The notes under the pieces: generated by a model
Databases searched by the model: none
The model's input: the letters and a program-made list of their open reading frames with translations, nothing else
Told to the model about the DNA's origin: nothing
Program-made: the position numbers and the translations under genes
Part shown: positions 48,143-55,373 of the stretch, piece after piece
Layout of the letters: every line of letters starts with the position of its first letter
How positions within the stretch are numbered: the stretch's first letter is position 1
From: Microbulbifer rhizosphaerae
GTDB taxonomy: Bacteria; Pseudomonadota; Gammaproteobacteria; Pseudomonadales; Cellvibrionaceae
Assembly (NCBI RefSeq): GCF_014191725.1
Contig: NZ_JACHWZ010000030.1
Span: forward strand, 1-55,373
DNA: 55,373 nucleotides
Reading direction: 5' to 3'

Positions 48143-49312
48143 CTAGCTGACGATGGCGTGCGGCAGGTAGCGGCTCATATCCTGGGTGATCGGGCTTCTG
48201 TCTTCGCGCATCGACATCCCCGCCGCCTCGTCGTCCACCAGCCAACTGCCGATCAGAGTGTGGTTGCCTCCGAACTGCGGCAGCGGGTGCAGGGCTTGGT
48301 AGATATAGCCCTCCTCGCCGTAGGGCCCATCGGAAACGGGAGCGACTTCGGCACCGCGAACGATCGAGATATTGGCTCCCTCGCGGGAAAAGATCGGCTT
48401 TTTCACCAGCGCATCCAGATCCGAGGCTTTATCCAGCTCGTCCTCGAAATAGGCCGGCAGCAGATTGGGATGCCCGGGAAAGAGCCGCCAGAGCATGGGC
48501 AGCAGTGCCTTGTTGGACAGAATCGCTTTCCACGGAGGCTCCAGCCAACGGATGTTGTTTCCACCGAGAAACTCGCCGTACTCCTCCCGGAACATAAACT
48601 CCCAGGGATAGAGCTTGAACATCCAGGTGATCACCTGGTCCTTCAGGTCGGTGAAATTGCCCTCCGCATCCCGGCCGATATCCTCGATATAGACAAAATG
48701 GCTGTCGATGCCGGCCTCGCGGGCGCAGTCCTCCAGGTACTGCACCGTACCCCGATCCTCTTCCGTGCCCTTGCAGCAGGCAAAGTGCAGCTCCCGCCCG
48801 GGGGTCAGGAAGTACAGGTCCCGGAAACGGTTGACCAGTTTTTCCTGCAGGCAGTTGAACTGGTCCGCCTGCAGCGGCAACGCGCGGCTGTCCACATTGT
48901 CCTGCAACCACAGCCACTGCCAGAAGCCGGTCTCGTAGAGGCTGGTGGGGGTATCCGCATTGTTCTCGTACAGCTTCGCGGGACCGCTGCCCGAATAGGC
49001 GAAGTCCAGGCGCGAATAGAGGCAGGGATCGCCGTTGCGCCAGGACTCTCGCACAAAATCCCAGTGCCCCTCGGGAATGCGGAAACGGCGCATCAGTTCG
49101 TCATCTTCCACCACCCTGGCCACCACCTCCAGGCACATCTGGTGGATCTCCTCGGTGGGGCCCTCGATATCCTTTTCGATTTGCTCCAGGGAAAACTGGT
49201 AGTAGGCGCTTTCATCCCAGTAGGGCTCGCCGTACATGGTGTGGAAACCGAAACCGAACTCCCGCGCCCTGTCCCGCCAGTGCGGCCGCTCCCGGATGGG
49301 CATGCGCAGCAC
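48143..49312 (-). CDS. yjfC: Glutathionylspermidine synthase-like ATP-grasp ligase (YjfC/YgiC)
   Basis: A 389-residue protein equal to the synthetase half of glutathionylspermidine synthase, without the amidase half. Family marks are 'SRLDFAYSGSGPAKLYENNA' (near 100), 'WEFMFREEYGEF', 'PPWKAILSNKALLPMLW' (near 265), 'KKPIFSREGANISIV' (near 305) and 'LIGSWLVDDEAAGM'. It should make an amide bond, perhaps on a peptide or amine; the substrate is unknown. The start is a GTG four bases after the DUF1190 stop (an ATG nine bases later is possible). It is the last gene of the yjf-type operon. Confidence 0.93.
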   Translation of the reverse strand: MLRMPIRERPHWRDRAREFGFGFHTMYGEPYWDESAYYQFSLEQIEKDIEGPTEEIHQMCLEVVARVVEDDELMRRFRIPEGHWDFVRESWRNGDPCLYSRLDFAYSGSGPAKLYENNADTPTSLYETGFWQWLWLQDNVDSRALPLQADQFNCLQEKLVNRFRDLYFLTPGRELHFACCKGTEEDRGTVQYLEDCAREAGIDSHFVYIEDIGRDAEGNFTDLKDQVITWMFKLYPWEFMFREEYGEFLGGNNIRWLEPPWKAILSNKALLPMLWRLFPGHPNLLPAYFEDELDKASDLDALVKKPIFSREGANISIVRGAEVAPVSDGPYGEEGYIYQALHPLPQFGGNHTLIGSWLVDDEAAGMSMREDRSPITQDMSRYLPHAIVS

Positions 49313-49316
49313 CGAA

Positions 49317-49916
49317 TCAGCCCCCCCAGCCGCCCGAGCGTCCGCCGCCCCAACTGGATTTGGCGGAGGCGACCGAGCCGAAGCCGCCGCGGGATACGGT
49401 GCGGGTCACTGTGGGCTTGGGCTTCATCGCCGAGCGGTCGACGCTGTAAGAGCCCTTGCCGTAGCGGCCGATCACCGTGCCGTCCGCGGTCATAATGCGG
49501 TTGTAATAGGATGAATGGGGGCGGGAGTAGCGGTAGACCGGATTGTAATAACCGGAATGATAGTCTCGGTCATTAAGCATGGAACCGATCATAAACCCGG
49601 TCATCAGCGGCATCCAGACGCCGGAACCGGTGCGCTGGCAGCTGTCGAACTCGGTTTCGCACTGGGCGCGCCCCGGGTATTTAGGGCCGGTGCGCTCAGC
49701 CTCCGCCAGTGCCTTCTGATAGGCGGCCTCGCACTGCTGTTCGTCCAGTGAGGTATTACTCACACAGTCCTCGATGGAGGAGACCACCTTTACCTCTTCT
49801 TTCTGCGCACAACCCGCCAGGGCAGCCGCCACGCCGAGAGCCAGCGGGCGCATGAAAAAGCTCCTGCCGGCAGCTTTGCGCATACGGTTGAGATCAATAT
49901 GTCTGCTACGTTTCAT
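49317..49916 (-). CDS. yjfM: DUF1190 lipoprotein (YgiB/YjfM family)
   Basis: A 199-residue lipoprotein with signal ending 'GVAAALAGC'. Conserved DUF1190 features are 'DCVSNTSLDEQQCEAAYQKA', 'CETEFDSCQRTGSGVWMPLM' with paired cysteines, and a glycine/serine-rich C-terminus ('SWGGGRSGGWGG'). Relatives are always found next to YjfC/YgiC-type ligases and may be their envelope substrate or partner. It lies four bases before the ligase gene. Confidence 0.92.
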   Translation of the reverse strand: MKRSRHIDLNRMRKAAGRSFFMRPLALGVAAALAGCAQKEEVKVVSSIEDCVSNTSLDEQQCEAAYQKALAEAERTGPKYPGRAQCETEFDSCQRTGSGVWMPLMTGFMIGSMLNDRDYHSGYYNPVYRYSRPHSSYYNRIMTADGTVIGRYGKGSYSVDRSAMKPKPTVTRTVSRGGFGSVASAKSSWGGGRSGGWGG

Positions 49917-49928
49917 GGCCGCCCCCGA

Positions 49929-50345
49929 TCAGTAAGACATACAGGCAGCATTGAGCACGCCCACGGCAATGGTGGTCGCGGCCAGCATGATTCCCGCGCT
50001 GATCTCCCCTTCCTCGATACGCGCAACAATGCGCGGCATAAAACCGAAACGGATAATAGCAAAGGCGAGCAGCTGTGCGATCAGGGCAATCAGAGCCCAG
50101 GTTGCAAAATCCAACAGGGAGACCGAATTGCTGGCGGCACCGCCGAGGGCAATGGCAAAACCCAGTACCGCACCGCCAAAGCCAATGGCTGCGGCGGTAT
50201 TTTTCTGCTCCTTGATCAGCTTCCACTCGTCGTGGGGCGTCACCAGGGTGTAGAGAAACTTGAAGGCGATAAGCAACACCAGCGACAGGCCAAAATAGGC
50301 CGCAAAATGCACAATACCGGTCAATAGATCATACTGCTGATCCAT
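49929..50345 (-). CDS. yjfL: DUF350 membrane protein (YjfL family)
   Basis: A 138-residue inner-membrane protein with four helices ('GIVHFAAYFGLSLVLLIAF', 'NTAAAIGFGGAVLGFAIAL', 'FATWALIALIAQLLAFAII', 'GIMLAATTIAVGVLNAAC'), a double DUF350 repeat pattern. It is part of the yjf-type operon between DUF2491 and DUF1190. AAGGAG precedes the start. Function unknown. Confidence 0.93.
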   Translation of the reverse strand: MDQQYDLLTGIVHFAAYFGLSLVLLIAFKFLYTLVTPHDEWKLIKEQKNTAAAIGFGGAVLGFAIALGGAASNSVSLLDFATWALIALIAQLLAFAIIRFGFMPRIVARIEEGEISAGIMLAATTIAVGVLNAACMSY

Positions 50346-50360
50346 GGGAACTTCTCCTTA

Positions 50361-51011
50361 TTATCCGTGAATAGTTAGCTGTGAAGGGGTTAGGGTGATT
50401 CCGGTGCTCAGCACCAGGCAGCGGCTCAGGTAACCGCCCTCTTCCAGTTTTTCCTCTGCCGAGAGAAACAGCGATTCGGTGCGCCGGTCGGAAAGCTCCC
50501 GCTCGAACAGCATGGTGAACTGGTCGGTGGTGGAATGATCTCCACCCTCCTCGTAGGTCTTTTCCGCCATATGCACGGGATTGTGATAATCCCCTGCCGC
50601 GGTCCACACCCGTTGGTAGTTTTTATTTTCCAGTGTATAGCTGGACTGGCCGATTTGCCGCTCAAGCAGCTGGTCCCAGGCCTGCTTGGAAGCGATGTCC
50701 CGGGTGTCGTAAAAGTGGAACAATTTGACATCCACCACATGCTCGTCGCGGTTACCGCCCTCCGCCACTACCTGCAGCCAGGCGTCGTCGTCGGTGTAAA
50801 AGCGATACACCCAGGTGCCGTCGAGGTCGATGACCCCAGCCGCCTTAATAATCTGCGTGGGTGAACAGGATTCGATGGTCAGCTCGTCCAGCATCAGCTT
50901 GATGGCGAGCGGGTCCACCTCAAAACTGGCGCCCAGGCGCAGGCCCATAATGGACGGGGTCTGCACTGTAGGGGCCGGCTTGCTTATTCTCTTTATCAGC
51001 TTGGCGAACAT
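50361..51011 (-). CDS. yjfK: DUF2491 protein (YjfK family)
   Basis: A 216-residue soluble protein. It begins with a short basic segment ('FAKLIKRISKPAPTVQTPSI') and has the DUF2491 core ('GLRLGASFEVDPLAIKLM', 'DDDAWLQVVAEGGNRDEHVV', 'LFHFYDTRDIASKQAWDQLL'). No signal peptide is seen, so it acts inside the cell. Its start lies 16 bases inside the preceding channel gene, so translation is coupled. Function unknown; it always travels with PspA-like and ATP-grasp partners in this operon type. Confidence 0.9.
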   Translation of the reverse strand: MFAKLIKRISKPAPTVQTPSIMGLRLGASFEVDPLAIKLMLDELTIESCSPTQIIKAAGVIDLDGTWVYRFYTDDDAWLQVVAEGGNRDEHVVDVKLFHFYDTRDIASKQAWDQLLERQIGQSSYTLENKNYQRVWTAAGDYHNPVHMAEKTYEEGGDHSTTDQFTMLFERELSDRRTESLFLSAEEKLEEGGYLSRCLVLSTGITLTPSQLTIHG

Positions 51012-52069
51012 TCTGTAGTCGCTTCCATGGCCTGATTTTTGATCGCGAAACAGCGTTTTTCATCCAGTCGCTCCGCGGAGATGTAATAGAGAGTATCCCC
51101 TTTCTCCACGGTTTCATCCAGCGCGGGATTGATATCGACCTTCTGCTCACCGGCGCGCCGCACGCCGATCAGCGTAGCGGCCAGATTGTGCTTGAAGTGA
51201 TCGAACAGCCCACCCACCGGCAATGCAGCTTCACCCTGGTAGGGTACGCTGTACTGGGTCATTCCATAGGTACTGTCCAGCAGCTGGCGATGCAGGCGGG
51301 CGGAACCCGGGTCCAGTGAGGACTTGGCCAGCAGCTCCACCGCCACCGAAGGGATACACTCGATCTTCGGGCAATGGGCGCGCAACAGCTCGCCCACCGA
51401 CTCATCCTGGAAATAGGCCGTTTTGTGGCTGTCCGGGCTCACCTTGTCGCAATAGAGGGCGGTAGTGAGGGTCACGTCGTCCAGGGGGTTGTCGATAATA
51501 ATCCGCGAGGCTCTGTCCAGCGCCGCCCGCTGCATGGTTTCGGCGTGGGAGAAGGATTCTACCCGCACAAAATCGATACGTTCCGGCAGCGGATTTTCAA
51601 TTTCCGCATCCACACACAGAACCACATGCCCGGCGTCACCATTGGTCTTAGCCAGCAACAGCTCGACCAGGCGCAGGGTTCGGGGGCCGTTCCAGCCGAT
51701 AATAACCGTGTGATTCTTGAGATTGATCATACGCAAACCTTTCTTTCCCCGGTGAGCAAAATCGGAAATCGCAAATCCCACCTTGGTGATCACCATGGCG
51801 AACAAGCTCAGGCCCATGGGAATCACCCACAGACTGACCGCCAGTTTTCCCATCGGAGTCGCAGGGGAATAATCCCCGTAACCCACCGTGGAAGCGGTAA
51901 CCACCAGCCAGTAAAGAAAATTCTCCCGGGCGACGATCTCCGTTTCGCCGGCGGCGCTCAGCAACAGGTAACAGGTAGCCGCATAGAGCGCGACCGCAAA
52001 GATCACCGTGGAGAGATTGGCCCTAATAAAAAGCGACGCCAGAAGGCGTCGCACTTTATACAGCAACAC
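50996..52069 (-). CDS. Two-TM potassium-type ion channel with TrkA-N domain
   Basis: A 357-residue channel subunit. A first helix ('STVIFAVALYAATCYLLLSA'), a pore loop with selectivity filter 'TVGYGDYSP' (near 62) and a second helix ('LAVSLWVIPMGLSLFAMVI') are followed by a cytosolic Rossmann/TrkA-N domain ('NHTVIIGWNGPRTLRLVELL') and a C-terminal RCK-type tail. The filter predicts K+ selectivity. The start is GTG, three bases after the pspA stop. This gene is an addition to the E. coli yjfIJKLMC order. Confidence 0.92.
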   Translation of the reverse strand: MLLYKVRRLLASLFIRANLSTVIFAVALYAATCYLLLSAAGETEIVARENFLYWLVVTASTVGYGDYSPATPMGKLAVSLWVIPMGLSLFAMVITKVGFAISDFAHRGKKGLRMINLKNHTVIIGWNGPRTLRLVELLLAKTNGDAGHVVLCVDAEIENPLPERIDFVRVESFSHAETMQRAALDRASRIIIDNPLDDVTLTTALYCDKVSPDSHKTAYFQDESVGELLRAHCPKIECIPSVAVELLAKSSLDPGSARLHRQLLDSTYGMTQYSVPYQGEAALPVGGLFDHFKHNLAATLIGVRRAGEQKVDINPALDETVEKGDTLYYISAERLDEKRCFAIKNQAMEATTECSPS

Positions 52070-52072
52070 GGA

Positions 52073-52768
52073 TTAGGCCTTTTCGCGGCTTGCCAGCAGT
52101 TGTGCCAGTTTATCGCTTCCGCTGACCTGACCGCCCGGCTGGATCCCGGCCGCTTTCAGTTTGGCTTCCAGGCTGGAGCCGCTCTCGTCCGCGGCCAGTT
52201 CCTCGGCCGCCTCCAACTCGGCAGCGCGCTGCTGCTGTTTGTTCTTGATGCGCTCCAGGCTGTCCAGCGCAGTCTTGACTTTGCTGTTTGCCCCCATATG
52301 GCGGGTGGAGACAGCAACCTGGGCCTTCTGCACCGACTCAGTGGCCTTGATCTGGTCGATCTGCTGCTCCATGCGGCGCACGTTGGTCTTGGCCTTGGCA
52401 ATATTGCTCTTCAGGGAGCGCTCGGAATTGAGAAAGCCTTCGAGCAGGCCCTGCTCGGTTTGCAGCTGCGTCTCCAGCTCCGCCACGCGCTCGGCGCACT
52501 CGATGGCGAGGCTCTCGTCGCCCTTCTCGCTGGCGGCAATGGCGTGGGTGCTATAGCTTTCGATATCCACCTGCAGGGAGTTGACCTTGTTTTCTGCCAG
52601 CTTGCGCTTGGCCATGATTTTGGTCAGGTTCTCGTCGCAGGATTTCAGTTCGGATTTGGCCTCGCGCAGCTCCTGATCCAGGATGCGAATGGACTGGCTG
52701 TCGACAATAGCCTCGGTACCTTCGTTTACCGCACCGCGCAGGGCGGTCCAAATTTTTCTCAGGCTCAT
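52073..52768 (-). CDS. yjfJ: PspA/IM30 family protein (YjfJ)
   Basis: A 231-residue coiled-coil membrane-remodelling protein of the PspA/Vipp1 family, helical throughout ('RILDQELREAKSELKSCDEN', 'AIECAERVAELETQLQTEQG', 'AKTNVRRMEQQIDQIKATES'). Such proteins polymerise on damaged inner membranes and help keep the proton gradient. Its ATG overlaps the DUF2170 stop (ATGA), and the K+ channel follows after three bases. Confidence 0.94.
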   Translation of the reverse strand: MSLRKIWTALRGAVNEGTEAIVDSQSIRILDQELREAKSELKSCDENLTKIMAKRKLAENKVNSLQVDIESYSTHAIAASEKGDESLAIECAERVAELETQLQTEQGLLEGFLNSERSLKSNIAKAKTNVRRMEQQIDQIKATESVQKAQVAVSTRHMGANSKVKTALDSLERIKNKQQQRAAELEAAEELAADESGSSLEAKLKAAGIQPGGQVSGSDKLAQLLASREKA

Positions 52769-53169
52769 GCCACACTCTCCTTCTCAAGATGCTCTGCATA
52801 CAGGTCCAGGAAATCCCCCACATTGGTGAACAGGGTTTCAATCTCCTCGACCACCACCTCCTCCTTACTGGACACCGACAGCGCACCGAAGGCAACGTAG
52901 TAGTCCTCGCCACCAATATTGTTGATACCGATAGTGGTGAGCGGCACCAGTTGGTGGGTCTGCAGGATCAGCTTGTTCAACGCCGCTTCATTGGCGACAT
53001 CCGCGACGGGGAAGAGAATGGTCTCCACCACTATCTGCTTTTCGCCGGCATAGACAAAGGCGTCGACGCCCTCGTCGTTGGAAATGCTGAGGCAGTCCCC
53101 CTCCGCCTCGACCACCCACTCCGGGTGGCGCTCGGCCAGTTCCTTAAGGTTCTCTTTGTTCCAGGTCAT
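52765..53169 (-). CDS. yjfI: DUF2170 protein (YjfI family)
   Basis: A 134-residue acidic cytosolic protein ('WNKENLKELAERHPEWVVEA', 'DCLSISNDEGVDAFVYAGEK', 'IGINNIGGEDYYVAFGALSV') of the DUF2170 family, first gene in the yjf-type operon and coupled to pspA by a four-base overlap. Function unknown. The promoter should be in the 137-base gap shared with the divergent DUF6471 gene. Confidence 0.9.
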   Translation of the reverse strand: MTWNKENLKELAERHPEWVVEAEGDCLSISNDEGVDAFVYAGEKQIVVETILFPVADVANEAALNKLILQTHQLVPLTTIGINNIGGEDYYVAFGALSVSSKEEVVVEEIETLFTNVGDFLDLYAEHLEKESVA

Positions 53170-53306
53170 CTCGACTCCCTTTCAGGTGTGGAATATTGGT
53201 CACGAATATAGCAGCTAAAATTAGAGCGTCAATAGCTTATCAATGTTTTTTGTTGCATATCTTCCACGCAAAGCTATCATAGGTCACATCTTGAGCGAGG
53301 ATATCT
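53170..53306. promoter_or_regulatory. Divergent promoter region, yjf operon / DUF6471
   Basis: The gap between the two start codons is AT-rich (about 53200-53280), with candidate elements such as TTGTTGCATATC. I cannot single out -35/-10 boxes or an operator with certainty. Both transcripts must start here. Confidence 0.4.
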
Positions 53307-53606
53307 ATGGACCACAAGCAAAGCCTGGAAAACCAGCGTGCGCTCACCCCTTACAAGCAGGCCATCGCCCGCTATGTGCGCGCCTCCATGGCCCTGAAGA
53401 GCGTGCGCTACAGCGACCTTGCCAGCGCGCTGGACGAAAGGGGCATTTCAGTCACGCCGGAAAACCTGCGCAGCAAGGTGAGCAAGTGCATGTTCTCCGC
53501 CGACCTGCTGGCGGCCATTATCGATGTACTCGGTGTGGAAGACAGCGCGATGCGGGATATTCTCAAACAGGCGCGCGAACTGCAAAGCCCGCGGGAAAAA
53601 ATCTGA
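53307..53606 (+). CDS. DUF6471 small protein, putative DNA-binding regulator
   Basis: A 99-residue protein with the DUF6471 pattern: 'YVRASMALKSVRYSDLASAL', 'RGISVTPENLRSKVSKCMFS', then 'LLAAIIDVLGV'. The arrangement of helices resembles a lambda-repressor-like helix-turn-helix. Divergent placement next to yjfI makes it a possible regulator of the envelope-stress operon; this is inference only. GAGG precedes the ATG. Confidence 0.75.
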   Translation: MDHKQSLENQRALTPYKQAIARYVRASMALKSVRYSDLASALDERGISVTPENLRSKVSKCMFSADLLAAIIDVLGVEDSAMRDILKQARELQSPREKI

Positions 53607-53657
53607 CCAGGGGAAGGAATTTACCGGTACTCGGGGGGAGGAAACCCCACAAAGCGG

Positions 53658-53957
53658 TCAATAGTGCAGCAGTTTGATGATAGGCTCGCCGTTATCGCAC
53701 TCCCCCACCACCACCGGCTCGGTGATTTTCGAGCCCGCCTGCAGGATCTTGTTGCGGGGATAGGGGACAAAGCAGGCGTACCTGAAGTCCACTGCCCAGT
53801 TGCACAGCAGGCGCCCCTCATCCTCCTCGTAGAAGCGCAATTGACAGAAGCTCAAAGTGGGGCTATCCCCCTCCACCTCCAATAGAAGAACACTATTCTC
53901 ACCACTACTGTAGGCAACCGGCAATATCAGACCGGCGGCGAGCAACCACTGCCTCAT
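53658..53957 (-). CDS. Small secreted cysteine-containing protein
   Basis: A 99-residue protein with a short signal peptide ('RQWLLAAGLILPVAYS') and a beta-rich mature part holding four cysteines ('LSFCQLRFY', 'LLCNWAVDFRYACF', 'VGECDN'), which suggests two disulfides in the periplasm. I do not recognise the family. It stands between DUF6471 and the nuclease-like gene on the minus strand. Confidence 0.65.
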   Translation of the reverse strand: MRQWLLAAGLILPVAYSSGENSVLLLEVEGDSPTLSFCQLRFYEEDEGRLLCNWAVDFRYACFVPYPRNKILQAGSKITEPVVVGECDNGEPIIKLLHY

Positions 53958-54023
53958 AAGGCCACCCGTTACAACGACCGACTCCAGTTAAGCTTAGCAG
54001 CGGCGGGCGTATTTCTCCTCTGC

Positions 54024-54575
54024 CTAGGAGCCAGCCGCCAGCGTCTGGAAGCGGCTGGCTTCCGCCAATTTGGGCCGCAGGCCATACTTTTGCGCAATCG
54101 CCATAAAGCGCTGCACGTAGAGAGCGGCCACAGGCGCATAGGGCGGCATCCACCCATCGGGCCCGCGATCCCCCTTGCTCTGGTTGCGGCCGTCGTCCAC
54201 CAGCCAGAGGTTGTCCGGGTCTTCGGCAAACTGCCGCTTCAGTGCCCTATCCCAGTGGGCACCGCCGTGATCGTGGGCCCACTTCAGCGGCACTATATGC
54301 TCCACATCCAGATCCGATGCCTTGGTATAAAAGTTGCCCGTATAGGGGTCCATCCACATCCCGGTAGCCACTTTGCACTTGTCGGAGCGGGTAAACGTGA
54401 CCGGAGCCAGAGAGTAGCGGATTAACAGCTCGTGGCGGGTGTCCTGACAGTCGCGATCAAAGTCTGACCAGCGCGGCAGCCAATCTGCTCTCTTATAGGA
54501 ATCCGCCGGTACCGATGCGCTGACCAGCAGGGAGAAAAGGAATACAACTCGTGCGGAGATTGATCGAATACGCAT
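54024..54575 (-). CDS. Secreted HNH/DUF1524-type endonuclease
   Basis: A 183-residue exported protein with signal 'ISARVVFLFSLLVSASVPA' and a His-Me finger nuclease core: 'DVEHIVPLKWAHDHG' (metal/catalytic His near 93) and 'DPDNLWLVDDGRNQSKGDRG' with the conserved Asn and Lys. It resembles the HNH domain grouped with DUF1524/GmrSD C-termini, here alone and secreted. It may scavenge or degrade external DNA. ATG at 54575 preferred over a TTG 18 bases upstream. Confidence 0.85.
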   Translation of the reverse strand: MRIRSISARVVFLFSLLVSASVPADSYKRADWLPRWSDFDRDCQDTRHELLIRYSLAPVTFTRSDKCKVATGMWMDPYTGNFYTKASDLDVEHIVPLKWAHDHGGAHWDRALKRQFAEDPDNLWLVDDGRNQSKGDRGPDGWMPPYAPVAALYVQRFMAIAQKYGLRPKLAEASRFQTLAAGS

Positions 54576-54997
54576 ACGACTTCTGCCAACCAAATTCTGG
54601 CACTATCGTACACAAAACTAGAAAACCGTAATATCGACCAATTCACTGAGTTTTGAGTCGCAGATTGGTGGCGGCTACTTTCAGGTTGGGCGCGTTGATA
54701 GCCGCTTAGAACCTATTCAGAATATCGCGAAGAGCTTTCCAGGGTGGGGCCTCTCTCCCACCCAGTCTGGCAGCCTTATGAGAAGACTTTAAACAGGCGC
54801 CAAGTTAATGAGAGCAGGTCCGCAGCCGGCAACGGATGGATATATTTTATCCAGCTGCTTGCAGATTTGTCATATTCTTATTTCTATCAGCAAATCAAAA
54901 ATAAGCGTTCCAATTACTGGTAATGAACGCAGGATACAAATATTATTCGACCGCTTGTGGAACATCACTGCATAATCAAAAGCTTCTAAGGAAACTT
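54576..54997. other. Intergenic gap, lower GC, no recognised gene
   Basis: About 420 bases with more A/T than the surroundings. A hairpin GGGTGGG/CCCACCC (54742-54763) without a T run is the only structure noticed. The promoter and signals of the following lipoprotein gene must be in its right part. No convincing small gene or RNA was found. Confidence 0.4.
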
Positions 54998-55300
54998 ATG
55001 GATAATTTCGGCAAGGCCGCCATATTAGGGGGCTGTATGATGATCGCTGCCTGTGGTGGTGGTGGAGGCTCGGATGATAGCGACGGTCCGGCACCAGCAA
55101 CCAGACTCAATTTCACCGTCCAGGGATCGGTCGTTGAGGCGGGAGCGGCGGACATCGAAATTACTGTCGGGAGCGAGCGCTTCAACACTAATGCAGATAG
55201 CAACGGCGTTTACTCATTGGAACTCAGCTTGGATGAAGCCCTGGCAGGCATGATAGTCACCGCGAGTGCCAAGACTTCACCCGGTAGTTGCATAAATTAA
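54998..55300 (+). CDS. Lipoprotein fragment with carboxypeptidase-regulatory-like start
   Basis: A 100-residue product with lipoprotein signal 'ILGGCMMIAACGGGGGSDDS' and the beginning of a beta-sandwich domain ('RLNFTVQGSVVEAGAADIEI', 'ADSNGVYSLELSLDEA'). It ends at TAA (55298-55300), but the same frame stays open afterwards to the window end. It may therefore be the 5' part of a much longer surface lipoprotein broken by a nonsense mutation, or simply short. The window edge prevents a decision. Confidence 0.55.
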   Translation: MDNFGKAAILGGCMMIAACGGGGGSDDSDGPAPATRLNFTVQGSVVEAGAADIEITVGSERFNTNADSNGVYSLELSLDEALAGMIVTASAKTSPGSCIN

Positions 55301-55373
55301 TCGGATCTCAGTCATGAAACGCCTTGTTTTACAGGCTCGATCACGGACTCCATCAGTGTCACTGGAATTCACC

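Noticed and set aside
1..55373. tRNA or rRNA genes in intergenic gaps
   Set aside because: No cloverleaf with a CCA-type end or rRNA-like stretch was seen in the gaps I read by eye; a dedicated search would be needed to be sure.

Overview
The window reads as chromosomal DNA of a GC-rich, aerobic, Gram-negative gammaproteobacterium. Lipoprotein signals, a quinol oxidase of the CyoABCD type, REP-like palindromes of the 'TGTAGGAGCGGCC' class and the E. coli-like yjf gene order all point that way. A marine Cellvibrionales-type host such as Microbulbifer is my inference, not something the sequence proves. No rRNA, tRNA, CRISPR array, prophage or complete insertion sequence was seen.

Left part (1-16.8 kb): a MITE end, an OsmC-like protein and an acyl-CoA dehydrogenase; an EamA-type transporter remnant cut by the right end of a decayed IS200/IS605-type element (tnpB remnant plus omega-RNA-like hairpin); an Lrp-type regulator divergent from a bifunctional putA (proline to glutamate); an MddA-like thiol methyltransferase divergent from cyoABCD; a glycine-zipper lipoprotein; and a fused indolepyruvate ferredoxin oxidoreductase divergent from its own Lrp-type regulator.

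Middle part (16.8-38.3 kb): an M3 peptidase, a GST, class II DAHP synthase and an aromatic aminotransferase. A MarR regulator is divergent from a complete homogentisate operon (hpd, hmgA, fah, maiA), so aromatic amino acid synthesis and breakdown genes lie back to back. An MscS channel follows. Next comes a tightly overlapped hydrogenase maturation operon, hypF-hypC-(GmhA-like SIS)-hypD-hypE-hypA-hypB, with no hydrogenase structural gene nearby. It is followed by an M19 dipeptidase and a LEA-type lipoprotein.

Right part (38.3-55.4 kb): an ECF sigma factor operon whose upstream side carries a complete 268-bp MITE, DUF924 and LysE genes, a LexA-boxed yebG, a MAPEG protein, and a coupled pair of exported amidohydrolase-fold proteins, one of which lacks the metal motif. 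A hybrid histidine kinase follows, then a yjfIJKLMC-type envelope-stress operon (DUF2170, PspA, K+ channel, DUF2491, DUF350, DUF1190, glutathionylspermidine-synthase-like ATP-grasp) with a divergent DUF6471 gene. Small secreted proteins and a lipoprotein close the window.

The intergenic spaces are rich in palindromic repeats of several families. In most of them the two arms of a copy match each other better than they match the arms of other copies; this is the most unusual structural signal in the window.
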